Below are positions 1 through 6,555 of a stretch of 6,555 nt of DNA, piece by piece (within the stretch, counting starts at the first letter, position 1; each line of letters opens with the position of its first letter). Made by a program: the position numbers and the translations under genes. Below the pieces are notes generated by a model that worked only from the letters and a program-made list of their open reading frames with translations, was not told the origin of the DNA and made no database searches. The DNA lies in contig JAAYHO010000004.1 of the NCBI GenBank assembly GCA_012735335.1, forward strand, positions 1 to 6,555, read 5' to 3'. The DNA is from Gammaproteobacteria bacterium (GTDB lineage Bacteria; Pseudomonadota; Gammaproteobacteria; Pseudomonadales; Pseudomonadaceae).

Positions 1-575
1 ACGCTGATATTCAGCCGCACCAGCGGCCGCACATCCCCGGCCCAGGTGCCGTCACTGGCGGCCACCAGCATGGTGTCGTGCACCCCGCCGAGGCTGACCG
101 AGACCTGGGTGATGCGCGGGTCGAGGCTGCGGGTATAGGCATCCAGCCGCTGCAGGAAGGCGACTTTTTCCGCCTGCTGCAGGCTGTCCAGCGGGTTGTC
201 CGCCGCATACAGTGGTGTCGCGTCGGTGCGCTGCCAGGCCTGCACGCTGCCCTGCTGGCCGCTGCGGGCAATCGAGCGGGCGGCTCCGGCGGCCTGGGTC
301 AGCGCTGCCAGATGCAGGTCGTTGCTGTAGGCAAAGCCGGTCTTTTCCCCGGCCTGGGCGCGCACGCCGACGCCCTGATCGACGTTGAAGCTGCCGTCCT
401 TGACGATACCGTCCTCCAGCACCCAGGACTCACTGACCTGATGCTGGAAGTACAGATCCGCCGCGTCCACGCCGGGGGCCGATACCAGTTGCGCCAGCAC
501 GCTGGCGATGCCGTCAGCGGTCAGTTCCGCCGGTTGCAGCAGACGGCTTTCCGCCTGGGACAAGAGATTGCTCAT
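1..575 (-). CDS. tldD: TldD, metalloprotease subunit (N-terminal part, cut by window edge)
   Basis: This is the first 191 codons of tldD; the rest lies beyond base 1. TldD pairs with TldE (PmbA) to form a cytoplasmic zinc peptidase that degrades unfolded peptides and, in enterobacteria, matures microcin B17 and degrades the CcdA antitoxin. The visible protein begins MSNLLSQAESRLL and carries the family's N-terminal domain signature: DAADLYFQ at about residues 37-44, then ESWVLEDGIVKDGSFN (49-64), then DQGVGVRAQAGEKTGFAYS (66-84). Later come PLYAADNPLD and DPRITQVSVSLGGV, also typical of TldD. The zinc-binding HExxxH motif of the family lies further downstream, so catalytic competence cannot be judged. 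The start at 575 is chosen because AAGGAG sits 10 bases upstream and the family signature begins soon after. The gene starts 4 bases after the stop of the amidase gene, which suggests co-transcription and coupled translation. The name is secure; integrity of the missing part is unknown. Confidence 0.95.
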   Translation of the reverse strand, partial: MSNLLSQAESRLLQPAELTADGIASVLAQLVSAPGVDAADLYFQHQVSESWVLEDGIVKDGSFNVDQGVGVRAQAGEKTGFAYSNDLHLAALTQAAGAARSIARSGQQGSVQAWQRTDATPLYAADNPLDSLQQAEKVAFLQRLDAYTRSLDPRITQVSVSLGGVHDTMLVAASDGTWAGDVRPLVRLNIS

Positions 576-579
576 GGGT

Positions 580-1425
580 TCATTGCTCCTTCACCGGGAG
601 AATCTGCTCGACCGGTGCAAAACGGCGATGCCCGGCTACCGGCATACGCCTGCGAATATCATTCAGATGCTGCAGGTCGATCTCCCCGCAGATGACACCT
701 TCTCCCCGGGGCAGGCTGGCGATGACCTCCCCCCAGGGGTCGATCAGGCAGCTGTGGCCCCAGGTTTCCCGGCCGTTGGCATGCACACCGCCCTGATTGG
801 CGGCCAGGATGTAACACTGACTCTCGATGGCTCTGGCACGCAGCAGCACCTCCCAGTGGGCGGCGCCGGTGACGGCGGTAAAGGCCGAGGGCACCACGAT
901 CACCTCGGCGCCCTGATTGCGCAGCGCCTGATACAGCTCGGCAAAGCGCACATCGTAACAGATGCTCAGGCCCAGCCGCCCGATCGGTGTGTCGATACAC
1001 ACCAGTCGATCACCGAAGCCGTAGTCCCGGGACTCGCGGTAGCTGCGCTGATTATCCGCCACTTCCACATCGAACAGGTGCAGCTTGTCGTAGCGGGTAA
1101 CCTCCTGGCCCTGCTCATCCACCAGCAGACAGCAGGCCATGGGCTTGCCACCGGCCTGCACGGGCAGCGGGATGCTGCCGCCCACCAGCCAGATGCCATG
1201 CTCCCGGGCCTGCCGGGCCAGAAACGGACGGATCGGCCCGCGGTTGGCGTATTCCGCCGCCGCAATCTCCTGCAGCGAGCGGTTGCCGAAGGCAGCAAAG
1301 CATTCCGGCAGCAGGACCAGTTGGGCGCCCTGCTCGGCGGCCTCGGCAATCAGCCGGGCGGCGGCTTCCAGGTTGGCCTGGACATCCGCGCCACTGATCA
1401 TCTGTATGGCGGCAACTCGGGACAT
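580..1425 (-). CDS. Nit1-like carbon-nitrogen hydrolase, probable deaminated glutathione amidase
   Basis: A complete 281-residue cytoplasmic enzyme of the nitrilase superfamily, close to the usual length of about 270-285. The Glu-Lys-Cys triad is intact: E41 in LLPECF, K114 in YDKLHLFDVEV and C156 in LSICYDVRF; E131 in YRES matches the accessory glutamate of Nit2. The stretch SAFTAVTGAAHWEVLLRARA (180-199) followed by IESQCY, and later GHSCLIDPWG (223-232), resembles mammalian Nit1 and Escherichia coli YbeM. Those enzymes hydrolyse deaminated glutathione, a side product of transaminases acting on glutathione. I infer that substrate; an omega-amidase (Nit2-like) role is the main alternative. 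The start at 1425 (MSRVAAIQM) is preferred over an in-frame ATG at 1521 because GGAGG lies 6 bases upstream, the family begins at the AAIQM strand, and 1521 would overlap yhdP by about 95 bases. One base separates it from the yhdP stop. An Ala (A162) stands where most relatives have Pro in CYDxRFPE. Confidence 0.93.
   Translation of the reverse strand: MSRVAAIQMISGADVQANLEAAARLIAEAAEQGAQLVLLPECFAAFGNRSLQEIAAAEYANRGPIRPFLARQAREHGIWLVGGSIPLPVQAGGKPMACCLLVDEQGQEVTRYDKLHLFDVEVADNQRSYRESRDYGFGDRLVCIDTPIGRLGLSICYDVRFAELYQALRNQGAEVIVVPSAFTAVTGAAHWEVLLRARAIESQCYILAANQGGVHANGRETWGHSCLIDPWGEVIASLPRGEGVICGEIDLQHLNDIRRRMPVAGHRRFAPVEQILPVKEQ
586..591 (-). promoter_or_regulatory. Ribosome-binding site of tldD
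   Basis: The minus strand reads AAGGAG here, 10 bases before the ATG at 575. It lies inside the last codons of the upstream amidase gene, so ribosomes finishing that gene would stop close to the tldD start. The position supports 575 as the tldD start. Confidence 0.75.
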
Positions 1426-1426
1426 T

Positions 1427-4400
1427 TCAATCCTCCAGGGCGGCCTTGTCATCGAAGGCGCGATCAAATTCCACGGTGGGCTGTTTCCAGCTGCCGCTGA
1501 TGCGATAACGCACCGAGGCAAAACGGGCTACCTTGTCGCCAAGAATACGATCGACCAGAAACAGCACCCCACCAATATGCGGAGCACCGGCAATGATCGC
1601 CGCCAGCGGCAGGTTGTTGGTGACCGGCAGGGTGACCAGCAGGCCCATATCCACTCGGTCCGAGGGCAGATCCAGGCTGCCGTCCAGCTGCAGCTTGGCA
1701 CTGGGGCCATCCATCACCAGCGGCGACATGGTCTGCAGCAGGCCATTGGTCAGGGCCGCTTCGCCACTGAAGGTATCATAGGCCACGCCCTTGCCGAACA
1801 GATCGGAGAAGTCCAGCCGCAGGCGCCGGGTCAGGGCGTTGAAGTTGAGCAGACCGAACACCCGCAGGGCATCCGCCGAGGCCTCACCACTGTGCAGAGT
1901 GCCATCTTCGGCCTGCACGGCCAGTGAGCCGGAGGCTCGTTTGAGAGCAAACCAGGCCGGTGAACCAGGCCAGTCCAGCCCCAGCTGGGCATTGAAGTGC
2001 GTACTGTTGAGCGAGGGCGCGTACTGCCAGGCCTTGAGCACCTGGCCGATGTCCGCAGCTCCGAGGCTGCCATCGAAACGGCTGCGCTCGGCGTCCCAAC
2101 GCATGTTGCCGAGCACCTGCAGGCCGCCGCGCAGGCTCAGGTCCACATCCCGGATCTCCAGCGCGCCAGCTACCGGGTGCATGCTGAAGGCGGCGGAGCC
2201 GATCAGGTCTTCGCCCCAGATGAGCTGATCGATCTGTACCTGCATGGCCGGGATATTGGCGGGGTTGACCTGTTTCAGCGGGTCTTCCGGCAGCAGCGGC
2301 TCGACCAGACCCTGGGTGTCCAGCGGTTGCTCGGCCTTTTTCGGCAGCGCCAGGCGCTGCAAGTCCAGTGTGATGGGCTGGTCGGAGGCGCTCGGCAGGC
2401 GCACCCGACCACTCAGCCGAGGATGCTCGCTGCTCAGCTCCCAGCCGCCGTCATAGGGTCTGGCCACGGCCTGCATGTCGCTCAGGTCCAGCCCGAAGCC
2501 GCGCAGTTGCCCTGCCTGCAGCCGTACACCGTTGAGCAGCGAGCCGGAGGTGGTCGCGGCCAGCGCGTCATCCGCCGCCGACGTATCGGCCATGACCTGG
2601 CTCCACCAGTTGCGCCACTGCTCCAGCTCGATACTGTCAAAACGCGCATTGACGCTGATGCCCTGCCCCACCGGCGGCTGGGCCACGCCCTGGCGGTAGC
2701 GGATATCGCCGGACAGCGCACCGTCACGCTCCAGCAGTATGCCGCGCAGGTCATCTCCGAGCTGGAACTGCCAGCGCAACGCCTGGCCCATATCCAGCTG
2801 CAGGCGACTGGGCAGGCGGCTGTCGCTGGGCTTGTGCAGCTCACCGGGCAGATTCAGCTCGATGCCGTGCAGATCGCTGTGCACCAGCAGACGGCGCTGA
2901 TCGTTGCCCAGCAGCAATTCCGCATTCCACGCCGCGCGGCCGCTGGCCAGCGGCGCAGGCAGAGCTGCCAGCAGCGGCCAGCTGCGCAGCTCGTCCAGTC
3001 CGTGGCTGCCACTCATGCGCAGCCGGTGACCGCCGTTGTCCGCCTCCAGCCGGGCGCTGACCGGCTGCCCGAGGAAGCGCCCACGGATGTCCTCACTGCT
3101 CAGACCCTGCCCATGCCGGTAGCTGAAATTACCGCTCAGTTCCCGCAGCGGCGCCTGCAACAGCGGAATGCTCAACTGACTGGCCCGGGCTGCCAGTTGC
3201 AGCTGCACCTCGGGCTCATGCCCACCACCCAGCGGGATACCCAGTTGCAGGTTGCCCTGCAGGGTGCCTTCGCCCTGCCAGCCCGCCAGAGGATCGCCGG
3301 TCAGCCGGGCCAGCGGGGGCTGCTGCATGAGCTGCAGGCCGTCAGCCAGTGGCCCATCCAGTTGCCCCTCGATCAGCAGCTTCAGCGCCTGATCCGGGCT
3401 GCGCCCCAGGGCCACGCGGATATCCTCCAGCCGGGTCTGCAGCAACTGGCCACGGGCCTGGTTGATGATCATGTCGGTATTGCGCAGGCTCAGGGTCGCA
3501 TCCACCTGCTCCAGCGCTGGCCAGCCGGGCTGGAAGTTCAGCCGCCCCTGTTGCAGCTGCGCGTACAGGCTGATCGCCCGCTGGGAAGGGGTGGCACCCT
3601 TGCGCAGCGAGCCTTCGTAGGCAAAGATCACCAGCGGCGCAGCGCCACTGATATCCGCCGCCTGCAGCCACTCGACCAGCGCCGGCTCCATGGCCGGGGA
3701 CCGGGTCGGCAGATAGCGGTCGCTGTACTCGGCGCGGCTGTTCTCCAGCGCCACCCGCAGGTCCATGGTCGGGGTGCGGCCCTCGGTGGGCAGCTGCAGG
3801 TGCAGGCGCACCCTGGCGTCTCCGTCGGCATCCTGCACCAACGCACCGGGTATGCGCAGCTCGAAGCCATCGGACTGCGACCAGGCCCAGCTCAGTTCGC
3901 CGAGCAGGCGCTGGAAGTTCCAGCGCTCGGGGAACAGGTTGCTCAGGTGCATGCTCCAGTCACCGTTGTCCACCAGCAGCTGCCCCGCCGCCGGAGTACC
4001 GGCAATCACTCCGCTGATCCCGGCCATGGCGGGCACACCATCATGCCCCTGTACCGCCACCCGATGCAGCCCGGCCTGCACCGACCAGTCGGCGAACCTA
4101 TCCAGCCCGGCTCCGCTGGCCAGCAGGCTGTGCAGCTCGCCTTCAGGGGCCAGGCGGGTCAGTATCTCAGCGGCCCGCTCATCCGGCAGTACCGCTGGCA
4201 ACCACTGCCCGAGCAGGCCCAGCGGGATACGGTCGACCCGCGCCTGCCAGTCGCCCTGCTGCGGGTCGCGGCTCAGTTGCAGACGGGTTTCCGGCCAGCG
4301 CTGCTCACCCAGCAGCAGACTCAGCTGTTCGATATCCAGCCGCTGCTGCCGGTCGGCCAGTTGCAGGTTGAAGCGCAGCTGCAGATTCTCGATCGGCTGC

Positions 4401-5272
4401 GCCGGGCGCGGCAGCTCCAGTTCAATGGCCGGGATCTGCAACTGCCCACTGAGACTGTCCAGCCGGACCCGGCGCCACTGCCCCCACAACTGGCCACCGG
4501 CGACCAGACGCTGCAGGCGCGCGGCTTCCAGCCACTGCTCCGGCAGCCAGTCGCGCCAGTCACTGGCGGGCAGATCGGCAAAGAATTCCACCTCGGCCCG
4601 ACGCCAGTCACGCTCGGCCAGCGAGCCCTGCAGCTGCAGGCTGACCAGTTGCTGATCGGGCAGGCGCAGGCGGGCATCCAGCCGGTGCTGGTCGCCGCGG
4701 TTGAGCAGGGTCAGATCGCCGTCGCTGAACACCCAGTCCGGGCGCTGCCAGGGGCTGATGCGGATATGGGTATCCAACAGGGTGATACGGCGCTGGTCGA
4801 ACAGCCGCTGCAGGGCCCGATCCAGGCCGTCGCTCTGCGGGTTGCTCTGGCCCAGCCCGCTCAGCCGCCAGTGGCCTTCGGCATCCTCGGTGAACTCCAG
4901 CGCCAGCCCTTCCAGCTGCAGGGCGTCCATCACCGGTTTGCGTTGCCAGAGGCTGGCAAACACATCCAGCCGGGCGGTGACATGCTGCAGGTCGAACAGC
5001 ACCGGGCTGTCGCGCTCCGCCGCCTCGTAGACCCGCAGTCCCTGCAGGGTGAACACCGGCTGCGAGCCCTGCATCTGCGCCTGCAGGCTGTGCAGGTCGA
5101 TGGCGCGGCCGGTTTCCCGCTCGACCCAGGCCACCAGCTCATCCTGGTAGTCGGCCAGCGCCGGGACAAACTGGCGACCCAGGCTGACGTAGGCCGCGGC
5201 CAGCAGCAGCCAGCTGACCAGCAACAGGATCAGGCTATCGAGAAAACGCCGACACCAGCGTGACCAGTTCAT
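1427..5272 (-). CDS. yhdP: YhdP, AsmA-like inner-membrane protein for phospholipid transport to the outer membrane
   Basis: A complete 1281-residue protein, close to the roughly 1270 residues of Escherichia coli YhdP. In E. coli, YhdP with TamB and YdbH spans the periplasm as a hydrophobic groove and supports phospholipid delivery to the outer membrane. The short basic N-terminus (R5, R8, R9) precedes one membrane helix at about residues 11-31 (LDSLILLLVSWLLLAAAYVSL), so the rest should be periplasmic. The body is a long Leu/Gln-rich run of short beta-like repeats, as in AsmA-type proteins. The last 75 residues (from about 1207, VDMGLLVTLPVTNNLPLAAI) hold a hydrophobic segment and the ending FASVRYRISGSWKQPTVEF, typical of the family's C-terminal domain. 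The start at 5272 is the only ATG, GTG or TTG in frame after the upstream in-frame stop at 5309-5311. Its Shine-Dalgarno is weak or distant. It follows rng by 31 bases and precedes the amidase gene by one base. No frameshift or truncation is seen. Confidence 0.93.
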   Translation of the reverse strand: MNWSRWCRRFLDSLILLLVSWLLLAAAYVSLGRQFVPALADYQDELVAWVERETGRAIDLHSLQAQMQGSQPVFTLQGLRVYEAAERDSPVLFDLQHVTARLDVFASLWQRKPVMDALQLEGLALEFTEDAEGHWRLSGLGQSNPQSDGLDRALQRLFDQRRITLLDTHIRISPWQRPDWVFSDGDLTLLNRGDQHRLDARLRLPDQQLVSLQLQGSLAERDWRRAEVEFFADLPASDWRDWLPEQWLEAARLQRLVAGGQLWGQWRRVRLDSLSGQLQIPAIELELPRPAQPIENLQLRFNLQLADRQQRLDIEQLSLLLGEQRWPETRLQLSRDPQQGDWQARVDRIPLGLLGQWLPAVLPDERAAEILTRLAPEGELHSLLASGAGLDRFADWSVQAGLHRVAVQGHDGVPAMAGISGVIAGTPAAGQLLVDNGDWSMHLSNLFPERWNFQRLLGELSWAWSQSDGFELRIPGALVQDADGDARVRLHLQLPTEGRTPTMDLRVALENSRAEYSDRYLPTRSPAMEPALVEWLQAADISGAAPLVIFAYEGSLRKGATPSQRAISLYAQLQQGRLNFQPGWPALEQVDATLSLRNTDMIINQARGQLLQTRLEDIRVALGRSPDQALKLLIEGQLDGPLADGLQLMQQPPLARLTGDPLAGWQGEGTLQGNLQLGIPLGGGHEPEVQLQLAARASQLSIPLLQAPLRELSGNFSYRHGQGLSSEDIRGRFLGQPVSARLEADNGGHRLRMSGSHGLDELRSWPLLAALPAPLASGRAAWNAELLLGNDQRRLLVHSDLHGIELNLPGELHKPSDSRLPSRLQLDMGQALRWQFQLGDDLRGILLERDGALSGDIRYRQGVAQPPVGQGISVNARFDSIELEQWRNWWSQVMADTSAADDALAATTSGSLLNGVRLQAGQLRGFGLDLSDMQAVARPYDGGWELSSEHPRLSGRVRLPSASDQPITLDLQRLALPKKAEQPLDTQGLVEPLLPEDPLKQVNPANIPAMQVQIDQLIWGEDLIGSAAFSMHPVAGALEIRDVDLSLRGGLQVLGNMRWDAERSRFDGSLGAADIGQVLKAWQYAPSLNSTHFNAQLGLDWPGSPAWFALKRASGSLAVQAEDGTLHSGEASADALRVFGLLNFNALTRRLRLDFSDLFGKGVAYDTFSGEAALTNGLLQTMSPLVMDGPSAKLQLDGSLDLPSDRVDMGLLVTLPVTNNLPLAAIIAGAPHIGGVLFLVDRILGDKVARFASVRYRISGSWKQPTVEFDRAFDDKAALED
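1432..1436 (-). promoter_or_regulatory. Ribosome-binding site of the amidase gene, inside the end of yhdP
   Basis: The minus strand reads GGAGG, followed by ATTGAA and then the ATG at 1425, a 6-base spacing. The site overlaps the last codons of yhdP (CTG GAG GAT TGA). It decides the amidase start at 1425 against the longer in-frame option at 1521, and makes termination-reinitiation coupling with yhdP likely. Confidence 0.85.
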
Positions 5273-5276
5273 GAAA

Positions 5277-5301
5277 GTGCTGTTTTCCCCTGTGCAGCCA
5301 C
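5277..5301 (-). other. Possible small hairpin in the rng-yhdP gap
   Basis: On the minus strand GTGGCTG (5301-5295) can pair with CAGCAC (5282-5277), giving six base pairs with one bulged G and a 12-base loop. The loop contains the AGGGGA ribosome-binding candidate. The stem begins three bases after the rng stop codon and ends four bases before the yhdP ATG. There is no T-run after it, so it does not look like an intrinsic terminator. A stem this short may well be chance. Confidence 0.2.
5286..5291 (-). promoter_or_regulatory. Probable ribosome-binding site of yhdP, unusually far from the start
   Basis: The minus strand reads AGGGGA here, the only purine-rich anti-16S-like run in the 31-base gap upstream of yhdP. 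Counting from the end of AGGGG, 14 bases separate it from the ATG, which is longer than the usual 5-10. A possible hairpin around it could shorten the effective distance. Assignment is by position and composition only. Confidence 0.4.
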
Positions 5302-5303
5302 GG

Positions 5304-6555
5304 CTACATCAACACCACGTCGTATTGTTCCTGGGTGTACATGGTTTCCACCTGGAACTTGATCGGTCGCTCGATGAACATCTCCAGATCGGCGACATTG
5401 CCCGACTCCTCATCCAGCAGGCGGTCGATCACTGCCTGGGACGCCAGCACCATGTAGCCGCCAGCCTGATAGGCCCGGGCCTCGCGCAGGATCTCGCGGA
5501 AGATCTCGTAGCAGACGCTTTCTGCGGTCTTCTGGATGCCACGCCCGGCACAGCTTGGACAGGGTTCGCAGAGGATCTGTTCCAGGCTTTCACGGGTGCG
5601 CTTGCGGGTCATCTGCACCAGTCCCAGCTCGGTGATGCCGATGATGTTGGTACGCGCATGATCGCGTTCCAGCTGCCGCTCCAGGGTGCGCAGCACCTGA
5701 CGGCGGTGCTCCTCATCTTCCATATCAATGAAGTCGATAATGATGATGCCGCCAACGTTACGCAAGCGCAGCTGACGGGCAATCGTCATGGCCGCTTCCA
5801 GGTTGGTTTTGAAAATGGTTTCTTCCAGGTTGCGATGACCGACAAAAGCACCAGTATTCACGTCAATGGTAGTCATCGCCTCAGTGGGATCAATGATCAG
5901 ATAACCACCCGACTTGAGCGGCACCTTGCGCTCCAGCGCACGCTGGATTTCATCCTCAATGCCGTGCAAGTCAAACAGTGGACGCTCGCCCGGATAGTGC
6001 TCTATCAGCTCTTCCACTCCTGGCACCAGCTCGCGGACAAACTGCAATGCTTTGCTCATCGTTTCTCGCGAATCAATACGTATTTTCTCGGTCGGCTCGC
6101 CAACCAGGTCACGCAGGGTGCGCAAGGCCAGTGGCAGCTCCTCGTAAATCAGGCTGGTGTCACTGCTGCTCTGAATCTGCTCCTGCACCTGCTGCCACAA
6201 CCGGTACAGGTAGCGGATATCGGCCCGCAAGTCCCGCTCGCAAACGCCTTCAGCTGCAGTGCGAATAATGAATCCACCAAACTCTGGCTTCCCCTCGGCT
6301 TCCAGGCAGGCAACAACCAGCTCCTTCAGCCGTTCCCGCTCGGCCTCATCTTCGATCTTCAGTGAAACCCCGATATGCTCGCTGGACGGCATATGCACCA
6401 AATAACGCGACGGCATGGAAAAATACGTTGTCAGCCGCGCCCCTTTGCTGCCGATAGGATCCTTGGTTACCTGAACGACCAGCGACTGTCCTTCTTGCAA
6501 CAAGCCGCTGATGCTGTCGATCTGCCGATCTGCCGGCATCTGCAGCTCGCCCATA
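5304..6555 (-). CDS. rng: Ribonuclease G (N-terminus cut by window edge)
   Basis: The C-terminal 416 or so residues of RNase G (also called CafA), an endoribonuclease that matures the 5' end of 16S rRNA and cleaves some mRNAs. The frame is open through the right edge; compared with the 489 residues of the E. coli enzyme, about 70 residues of the N-terminus and S1 domain are missing, so the ATG at 6554 is an internal methionine and not the start. Numbering from that Met, the end of the S1 domain has SLVVQVTKDPIGSKGARLTT (about 24-43). The two metal-binding aspartates of the RNase E/G catalytic site are D231 in TIDVNTGAF and D274 in IIIIDFIDM, 43 residues apart exactly as D303 and D346 of RNase E. 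The zinc-link cysteines are in CEPCPSC (329-335), and the end QEQYDVVLM is typical of RNase G. The protein ends without the long disordered tail of RNase E, which separates it from Rne. yhdP follows after 31 bases. Confidence 0.97.
   Translation of the reverse strand, partial: MGELQMPADRQIDSISGLLQEGQSLVVQVTKDPIGSKGARLTTYFSMPSRYLVHMPSSEHIGVSLKIEDEAERERLKELVVACLEAEGKPEFGGFIIRTAAEGVCERDLRADIRYLYRLWQQVQEQIQSSSDTSLIYEELPLALRTLRDLVGEPTEKIRIDSRETMSKALQFVRELVPGVEELIEHYPGERPLFDLHGIEDEIQRALERKVPLKSGGYLIIDPTEAMTTIDVNTGAFVGHRNLEETIFKTNLEAAMTIARQLRLRNVGGIIIIDFIDMEDEEHRRQVLRTLERQLERDHARTNIIGITELGLVQMTRKRTRESLEQILCEPCPSCAGRGIQKTAESVCYEIFREILREARAYQAGGYMVLASQAVIDRLLDEESGNVADLEMFIERPIKFQVETMYTQEQYDVVLM

Noticed and set aside
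572..583. A three-codon minigene (ATG AAC CCA TGA) overlapping both the amidase stop and the tldD start on the minus strand.
   Set aside because: Its ATG lies only two bases from AAGGAG, too close for normal initiation, and so short a frame at a gene junction is expected by chance.
78..695. Plus-strand open frame of 205 codons opposite tldD and the end of the amidase gene.
   Set aside because: It is codon-aligned opposite tldD, shows no recognisable protein family, and runs across the amidase-tldD junction, where the true genes are clear from their conserved motifs.
508..1500. Plus-strand open frame of 330 codons opposite the amidase gene.
   Set aside because: It is an exact reverse-codon shadow of the amidase gene, Gln/His/Gly-rich as expected from such shadows, with no recognisable domain.
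1426..1521. A longer amidase starting 32 codons upstream at 1521.
   Set aside because: The extra residues overlap the yhdP C-terminus in another frame, do not resemble the family's N-terminus, and the strong GGAGG site points to 1425.
5273..5303. An intrinsic terminator or promoter between rng and yhdP.
   Set aside because: The only possible stem is six pairs with a bulge and no following T-run on the minus strand, and no paired -35/-10 boxes are visible in 31 bases.
5271..6365. Plus-strand open frame of 364 codons opposite rng.
   Set aside because: It is codon-aligned opposite rng, whose catalytic and zinc-binding motifs establish the minus strand as coding. The plus-strand product resembles nothing I recognise.
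1..6555. Mobile elements, CRISPR arrays, tRNA genes, phage genes or a novel defence system.
   Set aside because: Almost every base lies in four recognised housekeeping genes. I saw no regularly spaced repeats, terminal inverted repeats, transposase motifs or tRNA-like folds; recurring CTGCAG/CAGCTG words reflect Leu- and Gln-rich codons.

Overview
The window is a compact, single-direction block of four protein genes, all on the minus strand. Read 5' to 3' on that strand they are rng (RNase G, N-terminus cut off by the right edge), yhdP (large AsmA-like envelope protein, complete), a Nit1-type carbon-nitrogen hydrolase (complete) and tldD (N-terminal 191 codons only, cut off by the left edge). 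The high GC content, the near absence of the codons TTA, CTA and TCA in yhdP, the protein sequences and this gene order all suggest a gammaproteobacterium of the Pseudomonadaceae (Pseudomonas or a close relative). From general knowledge, the order mreBCD-maf-rng-yhdP-nitrilase-tldD is an ordinary chromosomal arrangement there. The species cannot be named from the sequence alone.

Layout from the right edge: rng occupies 6555 to 5304; a 31-base gap (5273-5303) follows; yhdP runs 5272 to 1427; one base later the amidase gene starts at 1425 and ends at 580; four bases separate its stop from the tldD start at 575, which is open to base 1. There is no noncoding stretch longer than 31 bases and no room for a separate internal terminator. 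The two downstream genes have Shine-Dalgarno sequences inside the end of the gene before them, so the block looks like one transcript with translational coupling. No promoter is visible; the transcript probably starts outside the window.

The genes are not one pathway. RNase G processes rRNA and some mRNAs in the cytoplasm. YhdP is anchored in the inner membrane and belongs to the family that supports phospholipid movement to the outer membrane. The Nit1-like enzyme probably removes deaminated glutathione, a metabolite-repair task. TldD is half of the TldD/TldE (PmbA) peptidase. The operon is best seen as a conserved housekeeping cluster.

I found no mobile element, CRISPR array, tRNA, rRNA or phage-like gene, and no sign of an undescribed system. 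The long plus-strand open frames, one of 1088 codons, lie codon-on-codon opposite the real genes and are explained by codon bias. The most unusual local items are a possible small hairpin carrying the yhdP ribosome-binding site, a changed residue beside the amidase nucleophile, and a GC step between rng and yhdP.
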